A stretch of DNA of 22,163 nucleotides from a bacterium. Its GTDB lineage: Bacteria; SM23-31; JAUVVT01. Below the pieces are notes generated by a model. That model searched no databases. It was not told where the DNA came from and saw only the letters and a program-made list of their open reading frames with translations. This document shows, piece after piece, positions 7,815 through 16,668 of this stretch (positions are counted from its first letter, which is position 1; each line of letters opens with the position of its first letter). The stretch lies in the NCBI GenBank assembly GCA_030604505.1, contig JAUVVT010000002.1, positions 1 to 22,163 of the forward strand. The letters run 5' to 3'. The position numbers and the translations under genes are program-made.

Positions 7815-9448
7815 TCTTTATTTAATAATTTCTCTAAAAAAATTAATTGATGACTCTTTGAATAGATATCAATTTCCTTGAATAAAAACAAAACAAATTT
7901 TACACCATACATAGATATAAACGTAAAAACATTCAGTTTTCGTTCCTGAATCTTTCCATTCGGGAATAAAAAATCATTTGTCTCTTCTGTTTGAGTTTTA
8001 ATAATGTTATGTTTTTCTTGTATTTTCTTTTCAAATCTATCTTTTATTTTGCTGAACTGATAGAATATTTTCCCGAAAGATTTATCTACCCCGTGTTTTA
8101 GAGTAATATCAACAGATTCAGCTGCTGAAGATATTTCTTTATGAGTTTCTTCAATATTTTTCCTGTTCTTATTAAACAGTTCTGTAATTTCCTGCCCGAT
8201 AAATTTTTCAGTCAGTTTATCTTTTAATAAATCTTTTTCCGTAAATAGTCTTGAAGGTGAAATATCACTTCTTTTTAATATATTTTTGATTTTATTATTT
8301 ATTAGCGTTGCACTGACTCTTGGAAATATAATTGGCATTTTGACTTCGGTGAATTTATAAGTCTCAGAAACCTGTGAAAAATAACCGATCTCGGTAGGTC
8401 CTGCAACATAGGATATTGTAGGAAGTAAGAAATCCTGCATTATTGGTCTGGTAAGAACATTCGGACTAAAGTTTTCCGGATTTTCTATGATATTATCAAG
8501 TAATTCCTGCCTTTTCATTTTTAATTTATTATTTCCTATTATAAAGTTATTATTGTCAACAGAAATAGGAAGTCTCTCTCCGGAAATATGATAAAAAAGA
8601 TTTAAAGAGTTTTCTCTTATTTTTATCTCCGGCTTATAACCGAGTTCTTTTAATTTACTGTAATTTTGAATATTAATAGTGTTTAATTCCTTCCAGTTTT
8701 CTGCTATTTTCAGGAATATATCAGCTGCCAGACTTTTCAATTCTTTATCGGATGGGTCAAGCATTATCAATCCCTTTTCTTTTAACAGGATTGACATAAG
8801 CATCCCGAAAGAGCAGGCAATCGAAGTGTGTTTTGTATAACACTTACTTAACAGTTCAATAATATCCGGTTTAAAATCATTATCATTTAGCTGGTCATAA
8901 AATATTTCTAACAGGTTGTCAATTTCACCATCAAATAAGATTTCGCCTATGGGCTTGTTAATAAACTCAGATACAGGATTATATTTTATTGATGAAAGGG
9001 ATTTATTCTTATTTATGAAATTTACATATTTAACCTCTTCAAAGTCATGGTCGTTCGATTCTATCCAGAAAACGGGAACAAAGTTATAACCAAACTTTTC
9101 TTTTAACGATTCAGAAAGCTTTATAGCGGTCAATGCTTTATATATTGTATAAATCGGACCTGTAAATATCCCGGGCTGCTGACCCGTAACAATTGCAAAA
9201 CAATCTTCACCTTTCAAATATTTTATATTCTCAACAGCTTTTGGATTGGTATTTTGTTTTTCTAATATTTTAATAAGTTTATTTTTTACTTTCGGTTGAT
9301 TATTAATAGAATTCTGTATTGCTTCCCAGGACTCTTCGCGAAATGGGTCTCCTGAATAAAATTCGCTTACTTTTTCAAAGTTTTTTATATAATCAATAAA
9401 TAATTTTGAAAAACCTGTTATTTCTGAGAATTCTATATATTCTCTCAA
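7811..9448 (-). CDS. bshC: Bacillithiol biosynthesis cysteine-adding enzyme
   Basis: Adds L-cysteine to GlcN-malate, the last step of bacillithiol synthesis, in the cytoplasm. It has 545 residues, the usual BshC length. The signature segments are VTGQQPGIFTGP at 87-98, PVFWIESNDHDFEE at about 125-138 and SYVAGPTEIGYF further on; a long C-terminal helical region follows, as in known BshC structures. The start is an inferred TTG at 9448, since the residues after it (YIEFSEITGFSKL) match the expected BshC N-terminus and no in-frame ATG is suitable. It is first in the operon bshC-bshB1-receiver and is divergent from the DUF2723 gene. The BshA glycosyltransferase needed for the first step is not in this window. 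Confidence 0.96.
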   Translation of the reverse strand: MREYIEFSEITGFSKLFIDYIKNFEKVSEFYSGDPFREESWEAIQNSINNQPKVKNKLIKILEKQNTNPKAVENIKYLKGEDCFAIVTGQQPGIFTGPIYTIYKALTAIKLSESLKEKFGYNFVPVFWIESNDHDFEEVKYVNFINKNKSLSSIKYNPVSEFINKPIGEILFDGEIDNLLEIFYDQLNDNDFKPDIIELLSKCYTKHTSIACSFGMLMSILLKEKGLIMLDPSDKELKSLAADIFLKIAENWKELNTINIQNYSKLKELGYKPEIKIRENSLNLFYHISGERLPISVDNNNFIIGNNKLKMKRQELLDNIIENPENFSPNVLTRPIMQDFLLPTISYVAGPTEIGYFSQVSETYKFTEVKMPIIFPRVSATLINNKIKNILKRSDISPSRLFTEKDLLKDKLTEKFIGQEITELFNKNRKNIEETHKEISSAAESVDITLKHGVDKSFGKIFYQFSKIKDRFEKKIQEKHNIIKTQTEETNDFLFPNGKIQERKLNVFTFISMYGVKFVLFLFKEIDIYSKSHQLIFLEKLLNKE

Positions 9449-9821
9449 TTAATTCTCTGCTCGTTAAAAATCAAATAAATTTTTCAACTCTTTTATAAAA
9501 TATTCTTTTTATCAAAAAATGCAAATGGTTTTTCTTTAAATATCAAAAAAATAGAACACATATAATACGAATTGCACAGATTTTAATCACGAAGCTCATA
9601 AAGAACATGAAATAAAATATTGGAAAGAAAGAATTTGTTGATAATTCCTTTACAAGTTTAATCTCTCTTCATATATTTTGTTTCTTTCTTGGTTTTATTA
9701 TTTATTTCTTATTAGAATTCAAAACTAAAAAAGAATTGATTTTTTTATTGAACTTTTTAAATTTTAATACATTTAATAATGAAGGAAATTTTTTTCTTTA
9801 AGAGCCAGAAATAATAAAACT
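9449..9821. promoter_or_regulatory. Divergent intergenic region between bshC and the DUF2723 gene
   Basis: 373 bases without a supported gene. Because the flanking genes diverge, it must hold promoters for both. TTGAAC at 9748-9753 followed by TTTAAT at 9772-9777 is a possible promoter for the DUF2723 gene, but the DNA here is so AT-rich that this match is weak. A degenerate 9-bp-period repeat lies at 9588-9614. No strong hairpin is visible. Confidence 0.4.
9588..9614. repeat. Degenerate 9-bp tandem repeat
   Basis: Three successive 9-mers, CACGAAGCT, CATAAAGAA and CATGAAATA, share the pattern CA-pyrimidine/A-purine-AA. It looks like a decayed copy of a short-period intergenic repeat. It lies in the divergent region upstream of the DUF2723 gene and may be chance in such AT-rich DNA. 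Confidence 0.4.
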
Positions 9822-12293
9822 ATGGATAAAGAGACAAAACTTACGGCAATAGCACTATTTATAATTTCTCTGACTGTTTATATAATAACAATGGCTCCAA
9901 CGTTATCATTCTGGGACTGTGGAGAATTTATTGCGTGTTCTTATATTATGGGAGTTCCACATCCGCCGGGAGCACCGCTTTTTATAATGCTCGGAAGGGT
10001 ATTCTCATTATTCCCATTTTTTAGTGTTGCTGTAAAGATGAATTTTATTTCCGCTCTATCCAGCGCGTTAGTCGTCACTTTTTTATTTATGATTATAGTT
10101 AGAATAATAAAAGAGTGGAAGGGTGAAATAAATACTATTGAAGATAAGATTCTTGTCAATGCAGCCGGTTTTATAGGAGCTTTGAGTTATGCCTTCACCG
10201 ATACATTCTGGTTTAATGCCGTCGAAGCCGAAGTATATGCCTTGTCTATGTTTTTTACCGCTCTGGTATTATGGCTGGCAATACTCTGGATGGACAATTA
10301 TAAAGAGTACAAATCTGTTCGTTTCCTGCTGCTGATAGTATACCTTATCGGACTCGGTGCCGGGATTCATCTTTTTAATCTACTTGTAATTCCTACAATA
10401 TTTCTGCTGATTTTATTTACCAATCGAAAACTATTCTTAAGATATGATTTATGGGGCATTATTCCAATTCTTTTAATTATCGGATATTCAACATACTTTA
10501 TGATTTTGATAAGGTCGGGATTAAATCCATCAATTGATATGAACAATCCTGATAATCTGGAAAACTTTCTGAAATATTTGAGACGTGACCAATACGGTAC
10601 TGAAAGTCAGTTTGTCACTATGTTCAACAGAGCAGCACCGTTATGGACGTACCAAATAAAAAAGATGTTTCTGAGATACTTTGGATGGCAGTATATAGGC
10701 AGAGGAACTACTATTGATGCGGCTGGAAATATTGTTGAGAATTTAAGTTTTAATGGTCTATATGGTATCCCGTTCCTTCTTGGGATTTTTGGAGTAATAT
10801 ATCACTTTTTCAAAGACTGGAGAAGAGCGTTTTCGATTTTTGTCTTATTTATTATGACCAGTATTGCTCTGGTAATATATCAGTATCAAGCCGACCCGCA
10901 GCCGAGAGAGAGAGATTATTTTTACGTAGGATGCTCATTTGCCTTTGCAATCTGGATTGGTATTGGTGCTGTTTCTGTTATGGATGCAGTAGTTTCAATA
11001 CTAAGGAAAAGACGAAAGCTCATGCTGTATTCAATAGGTGCTGCTATTTTGGTTATGTTGATTTTATCTCCCGTGAATATGTTCAGGTTCAATTTTCATT
11101 CACACGACAGAAGCGGTAACTATGTTCCGTGGGATATAGCATATAACATACTCCAATCTTGTGAACCCGATGCTATTCTTTTTACAAACGGCGATAACGA
11201 CACATTTACACTCTGGTATCTGCAGGAAGTAGAAAATATAAGAAAAGACGTCAGGGTGGTTAATCTCTCGCTTCTAAATACTGAATGGTACGTTATGCAG
11301 TTAAAATATAAAGAACCGGTTGTCCCGATAAATTATCCGGATGAAAAAATAAAGAACCTGGGCGGGTATCTTCCTCTTTCCAATAAGAAGTCAATTGTAA
11401 TAAAAATTGGTCCTGAACTTAATCGTCATTATATGAAAGAAATGGAAGGGCTCATTCCGTTCGGTAATAATAATGTAGAGATGAAGTTTGATATTAAGCC
11501 CAATGCATTAAATGGAACGGCAATACGTTCGCAGGATTATATGATATTTGAAATACTCCAATCGTTTAACTTTAAAAAACCGCTTTACTTCAGCATAACC
11601 GTTGGTCCAGAAAATATGTTAGGTCTTAATGACTATTTGCGTAATGACGGATTTGCCCACAAGGTTCTCACGGTCAAAGGACACCGCATAGCTCCTGAAA
11701 TACTAAGAAGAAATATTAGAGAAAAATTTAAGTATAGAAATCTTAATAATCCAAAAGTCTATTATAATGAAGAGACAATCAGACTTTTACAAAATTTTCG
11801 AAAGGGTTTTTTGGACCTGGTCTTCCATGATTATAATAACAAAAATTATAATGAAACCCTTGAAACATTGGATAAAATGTTCGAAGTGATGCCGGAAGAG
11901 GTTATTCCAATAAGACGAAATGAAATTTTAGAAGCGATTGGGAAGATATACTATCAACTTGGAAAACCGGAAGAGTTTGAAAAAATACTGGACAAACTTA
12001 TAAAAAGAGATATTAGTGACAGCAAGAAAAGGGAGTATGTAAACTTCTATTTTCATATGAAAAATAATAGTAAAGCTATAAATTTGTTAAAAGAAATTTA
12101 TAACAAAAACCCCGAAAATGCTGAATATTTTTCATCATTGATAAAACTGCTTGAGATAGAAAAAGATTTTAAGAGTGCAGTAGATTATTTTGATAAATGG
12201 CTCACTACCCACCCGAATGATATGAATGTAGTTAATAAAAGAAGTGACTATTTAAAAATGATAACTGCTGAGCAGGACTCCTTATATAAATAA
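9822..12293 (+). CDS. DUF2723 (GT117) polytopic membrane protein with C-terminal TPR-like region
   Basis: An 823-residue integral membrane protein. The N-terminal 430 residues carry about ten hydrophobic segments, beginning at about 7-27. The conserved DUF2723 signature lies after the first helix: PTLSFWDCGEFIACSYIMGVPHPPG, with acidic D32 and E35 in the position expected for the catalytic acidic pair of GT-C glycosyltransferases. A soluble half follows with NGDNDTF at 456-462 and VRVVNLSLLNTEWYV, both typical of the family. The last 160 residues are helical repeats resembling TPRs. The family is common in Bacteroidota and related to eukaryotic TMEM260, reported as a protein O-mannosyltransferase, so transfer of a lipid-linked sugar to exported proteins is a reasonable guess. 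The convergent GT9 gene adds only weak glycan context. There is no good Shine-Dalgarno before the ATG. Confidence 0.9.
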   Translation: MDKETKLTAIALFIISLTVYIITMAPTLSFWDCGEFIACSYIMGVPHPPGAPLFIMLGRVFSLFPFFSVAVKMNFISALSSALVVTFLFMIIVRIIKEWKGEINTIEDKILVNAAGFIGALSYAFTDTFWFNAVEAEVYALSMFFTALVLWLAILWMDNYKEYKSVRFLLLIVYLIGLGAGIHLFNLLVIPTIFLLILFTNRKLFLRYDLWGIIPILLIIGYSTYFMILIRSGLNPSIDMNNPDNLENFLKYLRRDQYGTESQFVTMFNRAAPLWTYQIKKMFLRYFGWQYIGRGTTIDAAGNIVENLSFNGLYGIPFLLGIFGVIYHFFKDWRRAFSIFVLFIMTSIALVIYQYQADPQPRERDYFYVGCSFAFAIWIGIGAVSVMDAVVSILRKRRKLMLYSIGAAILVMLILSPVNMFRFNFHSHDRSGNYVPWDIAYNILQSCEPDAILFTNGDNDTFTLWYLQEVENIRKDVRVVNLSLLNTEWYVMQLKYKEPVVPINYPDEKIKNLGGYLPLSNKKSIVIKIGPELNRHYMKEMEGLIPFGNNNVEMKFDIKPNALNGTAIRSQDYMIFEILQSFNFKKPLYFSITVGPENMLGLNDYLRNDGFAHKVLTVKGHRIAPEILRRNIREKFKYRNLNNPKVYYNEETIRLLQNFRKGFLDLVFHDYNNKNYNETLETLDKMFEVMPEEVIPIRRNEILEAIGKIYYQLGKPEEFEKILDKLIKRDISDSKKREYVNFYFHMKNNSKAINLLKEIYNKNPENAEYFSSLIKLLEIEKDFKSAVDYFDKWLTTHPNDMNVVNKRSDYLKMITAEQDSLYK

Positions 12294-12301
12294 AGATATT
12301 G

Positions 12302-12375
12302 TGAACAGACAAGAATGTCTGTTCTACCTTAAAAAATAAATATCCTGCGGTGGAACAGACATTCCTGTCTGTTCA
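12302..12375. repeat. REPIN-like pair of inverted palindromic units
   Basis: Two 27-bp units face each other across a 20-base AT-rich spacer. Each unit is itself a palindrome with GAACAGACA and TGTCTGTTC arms around a 4-base loop (AGAA in the first, TTCC in the second). The reverse complement of 12349-12375 matches 12302-12328 at 25 of 27 positions. This is the architecture of paired REP sequences (REPINs/BIMEs), which are mobilised in other bacteria by RAYT transposases. It lies between convergent genes, the usual place for such elements, and could also act as a bidirectional terminator. No transposase is in the window. Confidence 0.8.
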
Positions 12376-12449
12376 TTCATTACGAAATAAAGTACCGCTC
12401 ATTCTTAACAATTTATAAAATTTCCACTTCAATAAATTATAAGTAAAGA

Positions 12450-13520
12450 TTATAATTCGCCATTTTCTTTCATTAGTTCTTCGGTTCTTTCAAGGGCATA
12501 ATCCACACCGAGCTCTCTGATACAGGCAAACTGGTTATCTTTCAAATGACATGTCAGGTGTTTCGGAGAATAATAAAAACAAGGTCTGCAGCTAATATTG
12601 GATTTCACGATTTTATGGTTTGTTTCCCAGGGATAGGCATATATTTCACTCGTTGGACCATATATAGAGACAACATTAAGTTTCAGGGCAGATGCTATAT
12701 GCATTAATGCTGTATCATTAGAAACAAAAAGTTTACAGCATTTCATTATCGCAATCGATTTAAAGAGTCTATCCGTTTCAACAATAATCCCCCTATCGTC
12801 CATAAAACTATTTACATTTTTTCTTAATTCTTTCTCTTCAGTACCCCCAAATAAGAGAATTTTTGCATTATATTTATCAATAAGAATCTTCCCGAGACAG
12901 CCAAAGTTTTCAGGAGACCACCGTTTATTGATATGGTTTTTCATGATAGAAGAACCGGCATGTAAACCAACAATTAAGTCATTTTCTTTCAGGTCTTTAT
13001 CACTAATCCATTCTTCTGCAAAGCTTAAAAACTCTTCTGGTATAGTGATACTATAAGACGGAATATCATCTGTTTCGATGCCTAAAAATTTTAAAATACG
13101 GAGGTTTTCAAATACATTATGAAGACTGTCATCTTCTCTGATTTTTTTTGTGTGAAGAAAGTTCAGATTTCTTATGTTCTGATGATTATAAGTATGGGCA
13201 AAACTCCTTTTTGCACCTATAAGGAAAGATACCATATTATACTCAAACCTGTTCATCGGGTAAACATTTATAGAAATATCATATCTTTCCTTCCTCATTT
13301 TATATAAAAAGATGAGTGACTTAAAAACACCCTCCTTCAAAAAGTCAAAGTAAAAGTTTTTATCAACATCTTTATTATACAGATATAGTTCATTCGCACC
13401 TGAAATCATAGTAAGAACGTGAATTTCGGCATCGGGCATCTTTCTTCTTAATACTTTCAGGACAGGCGTAAACATCAGGGAATCACCAATTCCGGCAAGT
13501 GATAAGATCAATATTTTCAT
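12450..13520 (-). CDS. Glycosyltransferase family 9 (heptosyltransferase-like) protein
   Basis: A 356-residue GT-B fold enzyme of the ADP-heptose:LPS heptosyltransferase family, expected at the cytoplasmic face of the inner membrane in building the lipopolysaccharide core or a similar glycan. The N-terminal motif MKILILSLAGIGDSLMFTPVLKVLR contains the conserved G12-D13. The C-terminal donor-binding half shows LHAGSS, the segment RWSPENFG, ILLFGG, SNDTALMHIASAL and SIYGPTS. A Cys-rich segment near the end (SCRPC, then HLTCHL and FACI) is common in GT9 proteins. The acceptor and sugar cannot be assigned. It lies 21 bases downstream of the CoA-binding protein gene, so the two are probably co-transcribed, and it converges with the DUF2723 gene across the REPIN-like element. 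Confidence 0.92.
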   Translation of the reverse strand: MKILILSLAGIGDSLMFTPVLKVLRRKMPDAEIHVLTMISGANELYLYNKDVDKNFYFDFLKEGVFKSLIFLYKMRKERYDISINVYPMNRFEYNMVSFLIGAKRSFAHTYNHQNIRNLNFLHTKKIREDDSLHNVFENLRILKFLGIETDDIPSYSITIPEEFLSFAEEWISDKDLKENDLIVGLHAGSSIMKNHINKRWSPENFGCLGKILIDKYNAKILLFGGTEEKELRKNVNSFMDDRGIIVETDRLFKSIAIMKCCKLFVSNDTALMHIASALKLNVVSIYGPTSEIYAYPWETNHKIVKSNISCRPCFYYSPKHLTCHLKDNQFACIRELGVDYALERTEELMKENGEL

Positions 13521-13541
13521 TATTCCCGCTAATAAAATTTT

Positions 13542-13907
13542 TTAATAATCATTAGGATTTTCGTTAATATCTACAATGCTGCAGGCAATCACAAAGTTCA
13601 AACCCAATTTCTCTGCTTTTTCAATTAACTCTTTGCTCTCTGAACCGGGATTTAAAAATACCTCTTTAATCCCTTTTTTTTGGATTTCATCTAATAAAGA
13701 TATTCCGATTTTAGGTGAAAGATAAATGCTTGCCCTGTCTATTTCATCGGGGATATCCAATATCGATTTATACGCTTTTAAACCCTCGATTTCTTCCTCT
13801 TTAGGATTTACAGGGTATACAGTATGACCTTGCTTAATATAAGACCGCACCGCAATATTCCCGTATTTCTCTCTGTTATTGGAAGCACCAATTATAGCAA
13901 TCTTCAA
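13542..13907 (-). CDS. CoA-binding domain protein (YccU-like)
   Basis: A 121-residue single Rossmann-fold protein of the CoA_binding_2 family. The N-terminal nucleotide-binding segment IAIIGASNNREKYGN, followed by HTVYPVNPKEEEIEGLKAYKS, is characteristic. Family members bind CoA or a similar ligand; the physiological role is not settled. The start is an inferred TTG at 13907: the product MKIAIIGAS fits the family, and AGGG lies about 9 bases upstream. The GT9 gene follows 21 bases downstream on the same strand. A functional connection between the two is not evident. Confidence 0.9.
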   Translation of the reverse strand: MKIAIIGASNNREKYGNIAVRSYIKQGHTVYPVNPKEEEIEGLKAYKSILDIPDEIDRASIYLSPKIGISLLDEIQKKGIKEVFLNPGSESKELIEKAEKLGLNFVIACSIVDINENPNDY

Positions 13908-13926
13908 ATTATTTATCCCTTTATGA

Positions 13927-13932
13927 ATTATA
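13927..13932 (-). promoter_or_regulatory. Possible -10 element for the CoA-binding/GT9 pair
   Basis: A perfect TATAAT on the minus strand lies about 20 bases upstream of the inferred TTG start. A TTGTTA lies only 14 bases further up, which is short for a classical -35, and a TTTG is placed 17 bases up. Chance matches are likely in such AT-rich DNA, so this is tentative. Confidence 0.3.
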
Positions 13933-14046
13933 ACTTAAAATTCGATTAACAAATTTGACATATAAATTAATAAACTTTGCATTTATAATCAAAATATAAT
14001 TTTTTCCTATCTGAGCCTTAAGTGTCGCTGCGGTTATATACAGTTC

Positions 14047-14658
14047 TTATTCCTGGGGTACAACCAGATACATACCATCCGTATATACGATTCTATGATT
14101 TGCTACTCCGCTTTTTATAAAATTAGAATATTCTTTTTGAAGTTTTTTTAAATCATATATTCCGGAAGTTATGATATCGAGCTGCCCATCAGCATTTCTG
14201 TCTAATGCTTTAATTACTTTTTTAATAATAAATGCCTCCGCATAAATGAATTCATTATATGGCTTTTCCACTGCAGAGAAGTAAGTAATTATATTGTAAT
14301 ATTTCATTTCAGTCGAATGGCTGTAAGAATGAATATTTTTCCTCTCTTTAAGTTTCCCTTTTTCAAGAGCCTGATTTATTCCATATTTGTAGATTTTTTG
14401 ATATTCACTCATCATTTCGGGATTACCAGCCATTACTTTATCAATAATTTGGTCCTGTTCGTAATCTATCGCAATAAAATCTTTTCCGATTAATTGATTA
14501 AATGGTTTTCCTTCTGCGGGTGAATTGACAGATACAATCTGATAAGTTTCTCCGTTCATCTCAAACTCAAAATATGACAAATTACCGGTTTGTTTAAATA
14601 AAGAACAATGTAATAATATCAAAGTAAGATTAAATAAAATTAATTTAAAATTCTTCAT
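14047..14658 (-). CDS. Putative lipoprotein or exported protein with EF-hand-like loop
   Basis: A 203-residue protein that I do not recognise as a known family. It starts with a lysine-containing N-terminus and a hydrophobic stretch (about 4-17) ending LLHC. C18 could be a lipidated cysteine, but His before it is atypical for a lipobox, so cleavage by an ordinary signal peptidase is also possible. Residues 153-161 form a DxNxDGxxD loop, the spacing of EF-hand and dockerin calcium-binding loops; in proteins of this type it often appears as 'DRNADGQLD'. The middle is mixed and soluble, with no obvious catalytic motif. It is divergent from the M1-like gene (297 bases apart), and both products appear to be exported. 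An AGG about 10 bases before the ATG is a weak ribosome-binding site. Confidence 0.7.
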   Translation of the reverse strand: MKNFKLILFNLTLILLHCSLFKQTGNLSYFEFEMNGETYQIVSVNSPAEGKPFNQLIGKDFIAIDYEQDQIIDKVMAGNPEMMSEYQKIYKYGINQALEKGKLKERKNIHSYSHSTEMKYYNIITYFSAVEKPYNEFIYAEAFIIKKVIKALDRNADGQLDIITSGIYDLKKLQKEYSNFIKSGVANHRIVYTDGMYLVVPQE

Positions 14659-14955
14659 ATCTAAATACCTGCATTAATTTCACACATTAACAAAAAAAAC
14701 ATAGTTAATATCTTATTGTTTATTTTTACAAAATGTTCTTTTTTATTAAATTTAGCATTGAATATTATATAAGTCAACATTTTATTGAAAAATTGAATTT
14801 TTTTGAATATTATTTGAATTGACCAAGAAAAAATAAAAATAGGGTTGATTTCAGATAAAAAATAGTTAATTTTATAATATACGGCAAAAAAACCATATTA
14901 TCCATTTTATCGGCGTTCTATATTTTCTTCTAAAAAATAAATCAGTGTTAATAAT
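14659..14955. promoter_or_regulatory. Divergent promoter region, lipoprotein and M1-like genes
   Basis: 297 very AT-rich bases between divergently transcribed genes, so it must carry two promoters. A TATAAT at 14873-14878 with TTGATT at 14845-14850 points toward the M1-like gene, but the 22-base spacing is too long for a standard promoter, so only the -10 is a candidate. No gene or strong hairpin is seen. Confidence 0.35.
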
Positions 14956-16575
14956 ATGATTCAAAGATTTCTTATTATAATTTTTTTATTTCTTTTCGCA
15001 GACACTATATACTCCTTTCAGGAAGAAGAAATTTACGAAAAATACTCATCAGATTTTAGCGAGGTAAATCAGGAAATATTTCAAAAACAGCTCTTAAATG
15101 TTTTATCATACAACATTGATTTGGTTATTGATGTTCAGGAAAAAACATTTTCTGCAGAAGCTCTTATAAATCTTTTAATCACTGGCAAAAGTATTCAGGA
15201 TACATTTTATTTTTCTCTTGATAGTAACTTTTCTGTGAATAAAATAGAATGTGACAATTTTACTGAGATTAAATTGGAGGTTGAAAGAGATTTTAACAAG
15301 TCTCATATTTACAAGTTTTATTTTCCATTCTCGGAATTAAAAAATTCCGGCAGAAGAGAAATAAAAATCAAGCTAAATTATGCCGGAAAGATTTGGACTC
15401 TTGACAATGATGATTTTTTAGAATTCGGTGCAAATATTAACTGGTATCCATTTGTTAACAGCAGGTCTGATTTCAGGTATCTCTTAAATATAGGAATAGA
15501 TGGGAAATATTCTATTATATCGCCAGCAGAAATTATAAGAAAAATAAGAAAAGATAAAAAAGAATATTATACTCTGCAATATAATAAACCTGTATCACAA
15601 ATCATCTTTATCGCCGCCAAAGGACTTGAAAAGAAAAAAAGAAATTATAAGGATGGAGCAGTAATAACTGTTTATTACAAGAAGCTTCCTTCGATTGAAG
15701 TGAATAGAACATTTATTGAGCTTGACTGGATACTCGGATTTTATTTTGACAGATTTTTAAGAATTATAAAAGAAAAGAGAATTACGGCTGTCTTTTTACC
15801 TCGCAAAGGCAAATTTTATACTTACAGCCCCTCATTTTTTGTCATTCCGGAGAAAGAAATCACGGATGAATTAACCGACTGGAAAGATTATAGAGCGGTT
15901 TTCAATCAGATATGCAATAAAATTGCACATTACTGGTGGGAAAACTGTACAATCGATTGGTTAAAAGAAGGACTCTGCGGATATTTTTCAACTTTTGCTG
16001 TTGAGACTATGTTTGGATATGATGAAGTTATAAAGAATATAAATTTTTACGAGAAAAAGATTATAAATTTCAGCAAAGAGCTGTCAGTGAGTTCAAATGA
16101 TTTGACTTTTATTGATAAGGAGATTGCTTTTCGGTACAAACTTCCTTTTGTCATAAGAATGCTGTCATTTTATATAAGCGGTGCAAAGTTTAAAAATATG
16201 ATTAAGGAACTTACTGAATATACAAGTTCTAATGATTTAGATGAAAATTATTTTCAAAAAACCGCCGAAAAATATTACGGTTCTACATTAAAATGGTTTT
16301 TAAATCAGTGGATTGATGGTTCGGATATACCCCGGATTAAATTTAATTATACAATTGAAGCAATGAGTGATGGTGGATACAAGTTATTAATGAATTTGGA
16401 GCAGGTTTGCAAAAAAAATTATATTATTAGTGGTTTATTTGAAATCTATTTTGAAGATGATATTGAATACAGAAAAATTATGTTTGCGAAAAAAAAGATG
16501 ACATTTACATTAATATATATGAAAAAACCAGTAGAAGTTGAGTTTGATACAGAGAATTATATTCTTAATAGATAA
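14956..16575 (+). CDS. Exported M1-aminopeptidase-like protein with degenerate active site
   Basis: A 539-residue protein with an N-terminal signal sequence (hydrophobic about 4-20), so it is probably periplasmic. The fold order matches M1 metallopeptidases: an N-terminal beta domain (YNIDLVIDVQEKTFSAEALINL, then WYPFVNSRSDFRYLLNI), then the gluzincin-like domain. The zinc motif is destroyed. The position of HExxH reads NKIAH at 321-325, so the first His is Asn and the catalytic Glu is Lys, while H325, the following YWWEN, and E338 in LKEGLCGYF are kept. The distance from H325 to that Glu is 12 residues instead of the usual 18. A GxMEN substrate-binding motif is not visible. The C-terminal helices (FVIRMLSFYISG, WFLNQWIDGSDIP) remain well preserved, suggesting a selected non-catalytic protein rather than decay. 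No clear Shine-Dalgarno precedes the ATG. Confidence 0.85.
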   Translation: MIQRFLIIIFLFLFADTIYSFQEEEIYEKYSSDFSEVNQEIFQKQLLNVLSYNIDLVIDVQEKTFSAEALINLLITGKSIQDTFYFSLDSNFSVNKIECDNFTEIKLEVERDFNKSHIYKFYFPFSELKNSGRREIKIKLNYAGKIWTLDNDDFLEFGANINWYPFVNSRSDFRYLLNIGIDGKYSIISPAEIIRKIRKDKKEYYTLQYNKPVSQIIFIAAKGLEKKKRNYKDGAVITVYYKKLPSIEVNRTFIELDWILGFYFDRFLRIIKEKRITAVFLPRKGKFYTYSPSFFVIPEKEITDELTDWKDYRAVFNQICNKIAHYWWENCTIDWLKEGLCGYFSTFAVETMFGYDEVIKNINFYEKKIINFSKELSVSSNDLTFIDKEIAFRYKLPFVIRMLSFYISGAKFKNMIKELTEYTSSNDLDENYFQKTAEKYYGSTLKWFLNQWIDGSDIPRIKFNYTIEAMSDGGYKLLMNLEQVCKKNYIISGLFEIYFEDDIEYRKIMFAKKKMTFTLIYMKKPVEVEFDTENYILNR

Positions 16576-16579
16576 CATA

Positions 16580-16610
16580 GTGAATGAGTGGATGAGTAAA
16601 TTGTTATCCA
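16580..16610. repeat. Short intergenic element, copy 2 (GTGAATG-GTGGATG)
   Basis: Units GTGAATGA, GTGGATGA and GTAAATTG run at an 8-bp period just after the stop of the M1-like gene. TGGAT at 16589-16593 can pair with ATCCA at 16606-16610. The same design occurs upstream of rho at 5226-5250. Confidence 0.55.
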
Positions 16611-16668
16611 TCAGGCTTTGGAGTGGTTTGCCCATGAGGAAAAGATAATTTATAATAATAAAAATAAT

